IMG/VR virus record: IMGVR_UViG_3300030419_001131
Coordinates: 1 to 23,594 of that record
Strand: one strand, 5' to 3'
DNA from: a virus
DNA: 23,594 bases
Numbering within the stretch: position 1 is the first letter of the stretch; each line of letters starts with the position of its first letter. The position numbers were made by a program, and so were the translations under genes. The notes beneath the pieces are model-generated. The model was given only the letters and a program-made list of their open reading frames with translations. It was not told where the DNA came from and did not search any database. Below, one piece after another: positions 15,206-22,315 of the stretch.

Positions 15206-15609
15206 GCTAAAATGTCTTTTAGCGCATATCTAATTGCCTTTAAATATTTATCAGGCAATTCATAAGATTCTATCTCGTCTGGTGTGGCGTAAACATACTC
15301 TTCGTGCTCATTGCTTAATCGAACTTCTTGCTCGCTGTTAACAATTACTTTATAATATGTTTCTCTACCATCACTGTAAAGTTTTTCGGGATTAGATAAC
15401 ACAAGCCCTGTCTCTTCCCACACCTCTCTCAAAACACCGTCGAGTGGATCCTCTCCTTCGATAGTGTGGCCACCAGCTAAGTCCCATTCACCTGGGAACT
15501 TTTCTAATTGCATAGATCTTTTTAAAATCAGCACATGTGGCCATTTTATAATCACTGCTTTGCCTATTTGATCTGTGTCTGTTTGCATAATTACTACTAT
15601 ATTACTCAA
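15202..15609 (-). CDS. NUDIX hydrolase
   Basis: A 135-aa hydrolase of nucleoside diphosphates linked to another group. The NUDIX box is complete: Gly47, Glu53, then REVWEETGL (61-69), matching Gx5Ex7REUxEExGU. Upstream FPGEWDLAGG and the length are typical of MutT-like enzymes that clean or balance nucleotide pools. The substrate cannot be read from sequence. The start is uncertain: the frame begins at TTG 15609, overlapping the thioesterase stop (TTGA), and the first ATG is seven codons in; neither has a well-spaced Shine-Dalgarno sequence. The stop is buried in the -35 of the helicase promoter. Confidence 0.88.
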   Translation of the reverse strand: MSNIVVIMQTDTDQIGKAVIIKWPHVLILKRSMQLEKFPGEWDLAGGHTIEGEDPLDGVLREVWEETGLVLSNPEKLYSDGRETYYKVIVNSEQEVRLSNEHEEYVYATPDEIESYELPDKYLKAIRYALKDILA

Positions 15610-16049
15610 TCTCCACCATGTTCATATGCATCAACCTGTTCCTCCACCAAGAGAGGTTTGTTATCGACATTATACTTGCTCTTCACTTTATCGCTAATAG
15701 GAATTGCTTCTCCATCACCATCAATTCGAACAAAAGTCATGTCAGTGGTCAAAACAGTTCTCTGAGAACCGTTGTACACGCTATGTCGCCGGGCTTCCAG
15801 CCGAATCACGATAGAACGGTTTCCAACCATTTTAACTTCACCATAGATTTTAATGATTTGGCCAGGACGAACAGGCTTGTTAAACACTACTTCGGAAATC
15901 CGTTTAGTCACCATCCGTGGTGTGTCGCATGCTTGGCAGGCAAATATTGCGCCGGCCTCGTCCAGCCAAGCGAGCATTGTGCCGCCAAATAAATTACCAT
16001 GATAACCAACATTTGCAGCCTTGCAAAAGTGAGTAGAAATAAGTTCCAT
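15606..16049 (-). CDS. Acyl-CoA thioesterase, hotdog fold
   Basis: A 147-aa protein matching the hexameric YciA/BACH-type acyl-CoA hydrolases: YHGNLFGGTMLAWLDEAGAI (16-35) lines up with NANGDIFGGWLMSQMDIGGAI of E. coli YciA, including the FGG turn and the catalytic Asp30. It continues with VTKRISEVVFNKPVRPGQ and the strand IKIYGEVKMVGNRSIVIRLEA. The Asn before the Gly in YciA is His17 here. It would split acyl-CoA into free fatty acid and CoA in the cytoplasm. The gene overlaps the NUDIX frame and lies 4 bases after the 64-aa lipoprotein gene. A thioesterase is unusual in a phage; effects on membrane lipid or CoA pools are inference. Confidence 0.82.
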   Translation of the reverse strand: MELISTHFCKAANVGYHGNLFGGTMLAWLDEAGAIFACQACDTPRMVTKRISEVVFNKPVRPGQIIKIYGEVKMVGNRSIVIRLEARRHSVYNGSQRTVLTTDMTFVRIDGDGEAIPISDKVKSKYNVDNKPLLVEEQVDAYEHGGD

Positions 16050-16053
16050 TAGT

Positions 16054-16248
16054 TTAAGATTCCTCGTCTAATAAGTCTTGTTCTTCCGGTGATGCTGTAT
16101 CATCCTGCTCTGCCTCTGGCAAAGAATCAAACGCATCTTCGTTTAAAGATTCTAATACGTCATCTCTTATTATATATGTTTCGGGCTCCGTTGCTGCTTT
16201 CTTATGACATGCAGACAAGATGAGCAACGGCAATATCAACTTAGCCAT
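16054..16248 (-). CDS. Small acidic lipoprotein
   Basis: A 64-aa protein with a short lipoprotein signal: Lys3, a hydrophobic stretch (4-11) and a perfect lipobox LSAC with Cys14 as the lipidated residue. The mature 51-residue part is strongly acidic (many Asp and Glu) and probably disordered. This points to a diderm host with lipoprotein processing. The ATG at 16248 overlaps the end of the 835-aa gene by 8 bases. Possible roles are an outer-membrane spanin subunit or a protein that changes the infected cell's envelope; neither can be shown, and no matching inner-membrane spanin is adjacent. Confidence 0.65.
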   Translation of the reverse strand: MAKLILPLLILSACHKKAATEPETYIIRDDVLESLNEDAFDSLPEAEQDDTASPEEQDLLDEES

Positions 16249-18748
16249 TTAAAAACTTTCTCCAACTGTTCATTACTTTATGAGACTCGGAAAGTCCTTG
16301 GGGCTCCTCTTTGGGATCCGCGTATCGACTACGAACCTGACCTTTTATGATGCCCTTTATAACTTGGTTAGCGAGATCATAAAACTCGTCTTCATGGTCC
16401 ATGTACTCAACAGTCCGTGCAAAAACCTTAGTTAATATCTCGGGATCGTCTTGTGTAACCTTAATAACAAAGTTGAAGTCAACAGCATTAGTCATTTTTT
16501 TACCCGGTCGGGCGGCTTCAACTTCACGGCCCACAACAGCTTTGGTGTCATCGTGAAGGGACAAGAACATTTCTGTGCCCACATATTGCATAGGTTCCTT
16601 CAACACTTCAGTGCGGAACTGGGTTCTGAACTCTCGGGAGTTCAATATATCTGCCATGTCTTCGGGCGTCATTGGAAACCCAGATGCCATCACATATAAA
16701 CCAGGGTCTAACTCCAAGTTTGCTGTTGCTTTCATCTCATATGCCTCTTCTGGGTCGTATGGCTCGTCCGACTCAAGTTCCCAGAAATCAGGATCAAGAT
16801 CACCATGTTCAACATTTAATGCCAGCTTCAAGAACTGACCACCAGCCATGTAGCCCTCGCGCTTATAATAACGCGCAAGGTATTCTTTGACGCCATCGTA
16901 CATGTCATCAATTTTGTTGACCTCGACACAGAAATCTTCAAAGCCATCGGGATCGTAAGCATAGGCTTGCTGGTTCATGTCTGGTATCATTTCAGCTTCG
17001 ATGTTCATTTTCTGCCTAATATATTTTACTTCTGCGTCTCCTCGGGAACGTTTATAATCAACTTGGGATCTGATGCCCAGGTCTTCAAACCAACTGTATC
17101 CTATATCATTTAGTTCGTCAACTGCATATTGCGAGTCCATATAATTTGGCAGTCCGATAAAATCGTCTTCGTCCCACTTAATGATCATAGAGGCATGCAA
17201 GGCGATATAAACGCTGCCGCCGCCGTCGTCTTCGACTCTAGCTTCAACCTCGCAAGCCTGCATTCTATGATTCCATTCGTCTGCTATCTGTTCGCAGGCT
17301 TGTTCATATTGTTCTAGGATGCCGCCAACAAGATTAACGTCTAACTCGTCTTCGGTGCGGGTGTCCTTAATAGGCATGCCAATAAATACCTGTGAACGAG
17401 CCGTTGCCGCGAGTGTTCCGTGGCCATACAAGTCTCCGAGAAGGGTAACAATTTGGTTGTCCTCTTGTGAGCCACCAAACTTAATAAATCGACCCAGGTC
17501 AATTCTATTATCTCTTCTAGGGGCGTCAGCAAGTGCCTGCTCTTGGTTCTCTCTCGCCCACTTCATGATGCGCGGGCGGAAGCCAGGAATCTTCTCACCA
17601 TAGATACGCATTTCAGGCACGGCTATCTGTGTGCCCATGCCCATTTGAGAGTTAAGAACATCATCTGATGCGTAGTGTCTAACTTGTCGTAGCCGCAAAC
17701 GAGATATTGGTGTTAGATCCATGCTGGCTCCAACATGGCTTCCTCTGATATCATCTGCAAAAAGTTCACCATCTTGGATCTCCTGTTCTGCACTGTCTAT
17801 ATTGCTAGTGTTTGTAGCATGTAACAAGTCTTCTGTGTTGACCACATAAGCCACAGCGCCATGGCCATGGGCTTCGGCCACTGCGCATTTATAATACTCA
17901 TAGTTTCCGCCGCCACCTCTAGATGGGGGCGAATGACAGGATTGGATGGCATTAAAGTCGCTCATACGCAAAATATCAACAGGGTGCCTAGTGACAACAA
18001 TAGAGTATTCATTGCTTGTGGCTTTGTCTATATTCTTCTTGATATATCCGGCATTCTTCTGCCAGTACTCCATATAGTTCTTTGCTTTGGATGGATCTCT
18101 TACAAAAGCATTTCCATAGTCAGTGCCAACGTACATTGTTAGCTGATCATATAGCTGATAGTGCCTATCTGCCAACTCTTCTCCTAAGCCAGCTAGGATG
18201 TGATCGCCTGTCAAGTGCCTTGCTCTTCTCTCTTTCCACCAGTCGAATTCGCCTGCTGGGGTAGTTGAGTATTTAGCCTTAAGTGATTGCGCTTCTTTAG
18301 AATTAAAAACCTGATCAACGAGTTTCTTTTGCTTTGTGGATAACTCGTAGATCTTTGCAAAGAACTTTCCAATCTTCATTTGAATCTTTCGTTGACGGCG
18401 ACCGGCATCGTAATCGCCACTTGTAAGGCGATCAGCCATAGCACTAGGGCTTGAGTCTTGCAATGTTTTTGTCGCTGATATTAATCCCTTTTGCCAATCG
18501 ACTTCGTATCCAAGCACTTCAAAAAGGTTAATAAATCTTCCCAACTCGCTCTCTTTGTCTGCTGTTTTAAAATCGAGGACAATTCTTGTCCTGTCGCCAA
18601 ACAACTCTGGGAAGGCCAATGTTGAGCCTTCTGAGGCGTCCATGTCATCGAGAGCATTACGAATATGCTCCATTTCGTCTTCTGTAATTTCTCTTAGGAG
18701 GCGCTCCTTCTTTTCATTCAGGAAATTACGCCATTTGTTAATATTCAT
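16241..18748 (-). CDS. Large conserved phage protein with terminal WRxFLN tags
   Basis: An 835-aa acidic protein of a phage family whose function I cannot name. The core of the family is RHPVDI (254-259) then MS (262-263), SCHSP (270-274), a Gly-rich turn, KCAVAEAHGHGAVAYVV (287-303), PISRLRLR (347-354) and AVPEMRIYG (376-384). The conserved Cys, His and Arg residues suggest an active site. The protein begins MNINKWRNFLNEKKE and ends with MNSWRKFLNG, so the same tag occurs at both ends. The C-terminal half is Asp/Glu/Tyr-rich and not recognised. The ATG at 18748 follows TAGGAT. The tag recalls capsid-targeting peptides of T4 head proteins, so packaging into the virion is a hypothesis. Confidence 0.75.
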   Translation of the reverse strand: MNINKWRNFLNEKKERLLREITEDEMEHIRNALDDMDASEGSTLAFPELFGDRTRIVLDFKTADKESELGRFINLFEVLGYEVDWQKGLISATKTLQDSSPSAMADRLTSGDYDAGRRQRKIQMKIGKFFAKIYELSTKQKKLVDQVFNSKEAQSLKAKYSTTPAGEFDWWKERRARHLTGDHILAGLGEELADRHYQLYDQLTMYVGTDYGNAFVRDPSKAKNYMEYWQKNAGYIKKNIDKATSNEYSIVVTRHPVDILRMSDFNAIQSCHSPPSRGGGGNYEYYKCAVAEAHGHGAVAYVVNTEDLLHATNTSNIDSAEQEIQDGELFADDIRGSHVGASMDLTPISRLRLRQVRHYASDDVLNSQMGMGTQIAVPEMRIYGEKIPGFRPRIMKWARENQEQALADAPRRDNRIDLGRFIKFGGSQEDNQIVTLLGDLYGHGTLAATARSQVFIGMPIKDTRTEDELDVNLVGGILEQYEQACEQIADEWNHRMQACEVEARVEDDGGGSVYIALHASMIIKWDEDDFIGLPNYMDSQYAVDELNDIGYSWFEDLGIRSQVDYKRSRGDAEVKYIRQKMNIEAEMIPDMNQQAYAYDPDGFEDFCVEVNKIDDMYDGVKEYLARYYKREGYMAGGQFLKLALNVEHGDLDPDFWELESDEPYDPEEAYEMKATANLELDPGLYVMASGFPMTPEDMADILNSREFRTQFRTEVLKEPMQYVGTEMFLSLHDDTKAVVGREVEAARPGKKMTNAVDFNFVIKVTQDDPEILTKVFARTVEYMDHEDEFYDLANQVIKGIIKGQVRSRYADPKEEPQGLSESHKVMNSWRKFLNG

Positions 18749-18750
18749 AT

Positions 18751-19362
18751 TTATCCTACCTTTGGCTTTCCAAGCATAATCTTCATGTGACTAACCTTGC
18801 CGCTCAACTTACGAACATACCACCCGGTGTGCTCTGGGTATTTACCCTCTGGGTGAGGGCCGACCCAATCGACCGATTTGCCTAAAACTTTCTCGACTGT
18901 TTCTTTATCGTTGACCGACTCGATATTGTATCTGGTAATCATAATGTGCGCGATGGCGTCAGACATCTCCGCGAAATATCCATCCTTCTTAAGCATGTCT
19001 GCAGTTTTGTCAGTGTAGGCATTTTTTGCTATACGAGTACCATCGTGGCCCGAAACCGTAAGTTTTGTTCCGGCCGGCTTGGTTGATGCCACTCGCAAAG
19101 CGTCAGGTTCAGGATCACCATCCAAATCGACCGCTGACCACTGATCATATTTATCTGGAACATCTGCTGGGCCTTTAATGTTTACATGACCGCCGATTTT
19201 AGCATATGCTGTGGCAATTAGGTTATACATTTCGTCAGTTAAATCATATTCATCGGGATCGTGTTCAAGATCTGATAATGGTACGTCTTTCCATTGACCT
19301 TTGGGCTCTTCGTAATCGGCCCAAACTTTTTCATTAATGAAGTTTTTCCACTTTTTATTCAT
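18751..19362 (-). CDS. Conserved phage protein with WKxFINE start
   Basis: A 203-aa protein that starts MNKKWKNFINEKVWADYEEP, sharing the tag seen in its downstream neighbour. The body has a pattern I have seen as a widespread uncharacterised phage family: IATAYAKIGGHVNIKGPADV (49-68), SAVDLDGDPEPDALRVAS, a Gly-rich VSGHDG, and a C-terminal WVGPHPEGKYPEHTGWYVRKL with LSGKVSHMKIMLGKP. A GNAT-like fold is possible but no acyl-CoA loop is clear. The ATG overlaps the upstream nucleotidyltransferase stop (ATGA), and the 835-aa gene begins 2 bases after its stop. Confidence 0.7.
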   Translation of the reverse strand: MNKKWKNFINEKVWADYEEPKGQWKDVPLSDLEHDPDEYDLTDEMYNLIATAYAKIGGHVNIKGPADVPDKYDQWSAVDLDGDPEPDALRVASTKPAGTKLTVSGHDGTRIAKNAYTDKTADMLKKDGYFAEMSDAIAHIMITRYNIESVNDKETVEKVLGKSVDWVGPHPEGKYPEHTGWYVRKLSGKVSHMKIMLGKPKVG

Positions 19363-20189
19363 CCTGCATCCTCCCCAACTAATATGGTTATCATTTCGGG
19401 ATGTAGAGACATCAATTCATCATATGACGCAATTCTCAAATCCGATAGTTTACCTAAATACCCATTTCTTCGTAAAGCTTTAAATGCTAAATTTTCTATA
19501 GAGTATTCGCCACCATTATTTAAACCAGAGGTTCTAAATTTCTTAATTTTTTCTCGCAATTTTTCAACATACTCAATAACCTTTTTGTACGCGCCGTCAT
19601 TGAACATTTCTTGTGCTGTGTCTATCTGATCCATCAAGGCAGCTGCTTTAACCTTTATATTTGTGTGATCGATAACGGGGTCTTGTTTTTGCGGCGTATT
19701 GATCCATTCATCAAAATATACGGAGTATAAGCCGGATGCCGTATGTGGTTCGTTGGAATCTTGAACGTATATTTCCACTTCGAAGTCATGCATCATAATC
19801 GCGTGCTTCATGTTCCAATACGCTCTCTTAGCATTAAAGTAATTATTGAGTAACTCTTGGTCACCCTCAAGGGCTGAAAAATCAACAATTATGTGCAAGT
19901 CTATATCTGAATATTTAGACCAGTTGTAGTTCGCTAGTGATCCTGTAAATGTCAGGTCTTCTATCTCAAGTTCGGAAAGTTCCAAGTCCTTAATAAAGTT
20001 CTTAGCTATTCTGATTAGTCGTTTTCGAACTTTTGGGTCCAGTTTGCCCTCAGTTGACCAAAAAGCGGAATGTAGACTATCCTGTACCTCAAAGGACGAG
20101 GTAGCTACCGATTCAGGGTCTACAAGTTCTTTCAGTTCAAAGTCGGCAGTTTTATATGATTTCCATTTATCTAGAAAAGCGTCCATCAT
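19359..20189 (-). CDS. Nucleotidyltransferase, minimal NTP-transferase core
   Basis: A 276-aa protein of the polymerase-beta-like nucleotidyltransferase fold. The signature FTGSLANYNWSKYSDIDLHI (81-100) contains Gly83-Ser84 and the metal-binding Asp95 and Asp97; a third acidic residue probably sits in the strand FEVEIYV (136-142). Such enzymes move an NMP onto a protein, nucleic acid or small molecule; the target here is unknown. Two ATGs (20189, 20186) start the frame, and neither has a Shine-Dalgarno sequence although the upstream stop is 8 bases away, so it may be weakly or re-initiated translated. The start MMDAFLDKWKSYK vaguely resembles the tags of the next two genes. Confidence 0.82.
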   Translation of the reverse strand: MMDAFLDKWKSYKTADFELKELVDPESVATSSFEVQDSLHSAFWSTEGKLDPKVRKRLIRIAKNFIKDLELSELEIEDLTFTGSLANYNWSKYSDIDLHIIVDFSALEGDQELLNNYFNAKRAYWNMKHAIMMHDFEVEIYVQDSNEPHTASGLYSVYFDEWINTPQKQDPVIDHTNIKVKAAALMDQIDTAQEMFNDGAYKKVIEYVEKLREKIKKFRTSGLNNGGEYSIENLAFKALRRNGYLGKLSDLRIASYDELMSLHPEMITILVGEDAG

Positions 20190-20197
20190 GATAATAA

Positions 20198-21166
20198 TTA
20201 GTTTGTTTTTTTGCTCTCAGCCACAATTCTTTTCATGGCTGTAAACAAATCAGTTAGATCTAGAGCGCCGAAACCATCTTCTATCATCATCTTCTTGATT
20301 TCTGTCTGATTCAATTCAAAAACAAAATTTTCAACATCATACTTTACCTTGTTTTTGCCCTGTGGGCTGATAGAGGGTGCGTACAGTTGCATAATTTTGT
20401 AATTGTCATGAATCAAATCTCTTTTTTCAAGAATGGTGCTGTATACCTTAAGATTGCTTTCGACTTCCTTACAGTAATTAGTAATGTCATCAATTGTGTA
20501 AGTTTTATTTTCTTTTAGAAATGGAAGCCTCTTAGCGATAGTTGGCAAGCCAACACCACCGACTCCAGGGAGGTTGTCAGACTTATCTCCAGCAATGGCG
20601 CGGGCCATGGCAAAATTAACTGGATGTATTCCATAATCTTCAACAATCCGAGTGGAGTTCAGAACCTGCTTCTGGATTGGCCGATAGAGAACAGTAGTGT
20701 CGTCACAAAGTTGGATAAAGTCTTTATCTGAAGACACAATCACTTTTTGCCAATCTGCATAATGCGGCATCTGGCAGACATAGCTAATGATGTCATCGGC
20801 CTCTACCCCCGGTAACATCAACTGAATAATGGACAAGTTGTTCAAATATTCAATGAGCCTTGTCTGCTGCCAAACTTTGTTTGCGACTTCTTCATTCTCA
20901 GAAAGGTTTCTAATTTCGCGATTAAGGCGAATTGGCTTTCGGCCTTCTTTATAGCCCTTGTTTTGAGCCTTCCTCCTTTGAGAGCCGCCTTGGCCATCCC
21001 AACATATAATCACTTCGTCAGGCTTGCTTTCACGAATCTGTTTTTGTAGAATCTTAGTAAACCCTTTAATGCCGCCAATTGGTTGGCCATTTGTAGACAA
21101 ACTTGGATCTACAATATACGCTCTGAAATACATGTTCAAAGCATCAATAATCAAAAGTCTTTTCAT
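20198..21166 (-). CDS. 5'-3' exonuclease (FEN / PolA-N / T4 RNase H family)
   Basis: A 322-aa structure-specific nuclease that removes RNA primers and 5' flaps on the lagging strand. Metal-site residues fall in LIIDALN (Asp8), CWDG (Asp57), GVEADDI (Glu122, Asp124, Asp125), SSDKDF (Asp147, Asp149) and AGDKSDN (Asp194, Asp197). A helix-two-turns-helix follows directly (LPGVGGVGLPTIAKRL, 199-214). The basic region RRKAQNKGYKEGRKPIR (64-80) would form the arch over the flap. There is no fused polymerase. The ATG at 21166 follows GGAGGGAG and lies inside the end of the 79-aa gene (23-base overlap). Confidence 0.92.
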   Translation of the reverse strand: MKRLLIIDALNMYFRAYIVDPSLSTNGQPIGGIKGFTKILQKQIRESKPDEVIICWDGQGGSQRRKAQNKGYKEGRKPIRLNREIRNLSENEEVANKVWQQTRLIEYLNNLSIIQLMLPGVEADDIISYVCQMPHYADWQKVIVSSDKDFIQLCDDTTVLYRPIQKQVLNSTRIVEDYGIHPVNFAMARAIAGDKSDNLPGVGGVGLPTIAKRLPFLKENKTYTIDDITNYCKEVESNLKVYSTILEKRDLIHDNYKIMQLYAPSISPQGKNKVKYDVENFVFELNQTEIKKMMIEDGFGALDLTDLFTAMKRIVAESKKTN

Positions 21167-21383
21167 TTTCTCCCTCCGAGAATAGTATTAAATCTGTAGT
21201 TGTAAATACGCCAATATTCTTAGCAAATGGGTACCACCATATCTTATATACCTGTTCGTGCGGCGACATTTCCATGGAGTGTAATTGATGAGATTCATAA
21301 ACATCCATAGCAAGAGATTTCTCTAAAATAATGCCCCAATAAGACGGGTCAATACTCCATTTAACTAAGTCACCAACTTTCAT
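21144..21383 (-). CDS. Small SH3-like protein, unknown function
   Basis: A 79-aa protein opening MKVGDLVKWSIDPSYWGIILEK, a pattern common to small phage beta-barrel (SH3-like) proteins: a glycine turn then a hydrophobic strand. The middle has WWYPFAKNIGVF and the end is acidic. No catalytic residues stand out. The ATG overlaps the deaminase stop by ATGA and the end overlaps the exonuclease start by 23 bases, so the three are expressed together. Confidence 0.6.
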   Translation of the reverse strand: MKVGDLVKWSIDPSYWGIILEKSLAMDVYESHQLHSMEMSPHEQVYKIWWYPFAKNIGVFTTTDLILFSEGENEKTFDY

Positions 21384-21802
21384 AATTTTTCACAATCAAT
21401 TTGCCCCTCTGAGATAGAATAGACTACTTTTCTCACGCCCATGTTCTTTAGAATTTCAGTACACATGGGGCAAGGTTTAGACATCCTCAAATCGCCTTTC
21501 TTGCCTATCCTAGCTACATAAATTGTAGAGCCTTTTATGTTTGCTCTATCTACGCCAAGAATACATCCCAACTCTGCGTGATGGGTAGCGTGGCCACTAA
21601 ATCGATCTCTGAACCGTGTCGCCCACCCCTTATACGAATTCTTGTTGTAGGAACTGTTAATTACTTGGCCGCCTTTTACCAGCAAAGCGCCATGGCGATA
21701 ATCAGGAGACTGGGATTTCTCTGCAATCCGTCTAGCATATTCAATATATCTTTTGTTGCGGCCAGTATACAAAACACTCGGCTCTATTTCTCTTTCAGAC
21801 AC
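21380..21802 (-). CDS. Cytidine/dCMP deaminase family enzyme
   Basis: A 140-aa zinc-dependent deaminase. The proton-shuttle motif HAE is at 75-77 and the second zinc motif PCPMC is at 110-114 (Cys111, Cys114), with the usual hydrophobic strand TIYVAR between them. Deamination of dCMP to dUMP is the likely reaction given a dUTPase in the same genome; the extra helix and nucleotide loops of well-known dCMP deaminases are not obvious, so a cytidine or tRNA-type substrate is not excluded. The frame starts with GTG at 21802 because GGGAGG lies 5 bases upstream. That Shine-Dalgarno sequence forms one arm of a hairpin and lies downstream of a promoter at 21825-21853. It overlaps the 79-aa gene. Confidence 0.85.
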   Translation of the reverse strand: MSEREIEPSVLYTGRNKRYIEYARRIAEKSQSPDYRHGALLVKGGQVINSSYNKNSYKGWATRFRDRFSGHATHHAELGCILGVDRANIKGSTIYVARIGKKGDLRMSKPCPMCTEILKNMGVRKVVYSISEGQIDCEKL

Positions 21803-21842
21803 AAAAACCTCCCATAGTGCTAATATAATAACACATGGGAGG
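21803..21842 (-). terminator. Hairpin with T-tract overlapping a Shine-Dalgarno site
   Basis: Arms CCTCCCAT (21808-21815) and ATGGGAGG (21835-21842) pair perfectly over 8 bp. Inner GTG (21817-21819) and CAC (21832-21834) add 3 bp past a single bulged base. In the minus direction it is followed by TTTTT (21807-21803), so read-through RNA can form a terminator-like stem. The downstream arm is also the deaminase Shine-Dalgarno site. Confidence 0.65.
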
Positions 21843-21853
21843 CTCTAAGTCAA
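21825..21853 (-). promoter_or_regulatory. Sigma-70 promoter for the deaminase-exonuclease operon
   Basis: TTGACT (21853-21848) and TATTAT (21830-21825) are separated by 17 bases; each matches consensus at five of six positions. The start site would fall near 21818, after the upstream hairpin arm, so RNA from this promoter keeps the ribosome site free. Confidence 0.75.
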
Positions 21854-21866
21854 GAATTATTTTATA

Positions 21867-22244
21867 TTACCGCCTATGACATCGCCACGGATCGCTAGTA
21901 TTATTATAGCGGGTGGCACACACAGAGATATATCGCCCATGTACCCACCGACGATGGTGGCCTCGGCCAACATAATGTCCCGGCACCCAAGTTTGTCGTC
22001 TACAGTTCTGGGCGTTGTTGGGCCTGTGGTTGCGAGTAGGCGCACGGTATACCCAGCCGGTACCGGAACGCCACACATAATTGGGTCCAGGCCGCTGAGG
22101 TCTAGCTTGGTGGTTGTGAGCACCCCCATGGGTTGTTGTAACACCAACATGTGCAGTCACCACCGGATGTGCATGCGCTGTCACGCATCCTGTTGAACCG
22201 ATGAGTCCCACTGCCAATCCAACAATACAGATAAGTCTATTCAT
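21867..22244 (-). CDS. His- and Arg-rich lipoprotein with WxPG-type repeat
   Basis: A 125-aa envelope protein. Counting from ATG 22244, the signal is Arg3, a hydrophobic stretch (4-15) and GSTGC, a slightly off-consensus lipobox with Cys20. The mature part begins with a His/Thr-rich segment (AHAHPVVTAHVG) and ends with a W-x-P-G-H-Y ... W-x-x-G-x-Y repeat (86-105), like the WxxGxW repeats of bacterial envelope lipoproteins. The open frame extends seven codons further upstream, but AAGGAGA 9 bases before 22244 sets this start. Spare cysteines (81, 109, 122) may form disulfides. It lies between recA and the deaminase operon, without its own clear promoter. A host-derived gene is possible. Confidence 0.65.
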   Translation of the reverse strand: MNRLICIVGLAVGLIGSTGCVTAHAHPVVTAHVGVTTTHGGAHNHQARPQRPGPNYVWRSGTGWVYRAPTRNHRPNNAQNCRRQTWVPGHYVGRGHHRRWVHGRYISVCATRYNNTSDPWRCHRR

Positions 22245-22273
22245 GATATTCTCTCCTTTTATCATATGTAATA

Positions 22274-22295
22274 ATTAGACGCTTGGGAGCCTAAT
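22274..22295 (-). other. Imperfect hairpin in the recA-lipoprotein gap
   Basis: In the 71-base gap after recA (22245-22315), 7-base arms at 22289-22295 and 22274-22280 can pair in minus-strand RNA with one G-U pair and an 8-base loop. No T-run follows in that direction, so this is not a good terminator. A TATGAT lies downstream but no -35 is at the proper distance. Confidence 0.3.
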
Positions 22296-22315
22296 ATATT
22301 CATTTTTTATTTAAT

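Noticed and set aside
21857-22196. Two other frames overlapping the His-rich lipoprotein
   Set aside because: Only the 21867-22244 frame has a signal peptide, ribosome site and recognisable repeat; the others are shadows of GC-rich codons.
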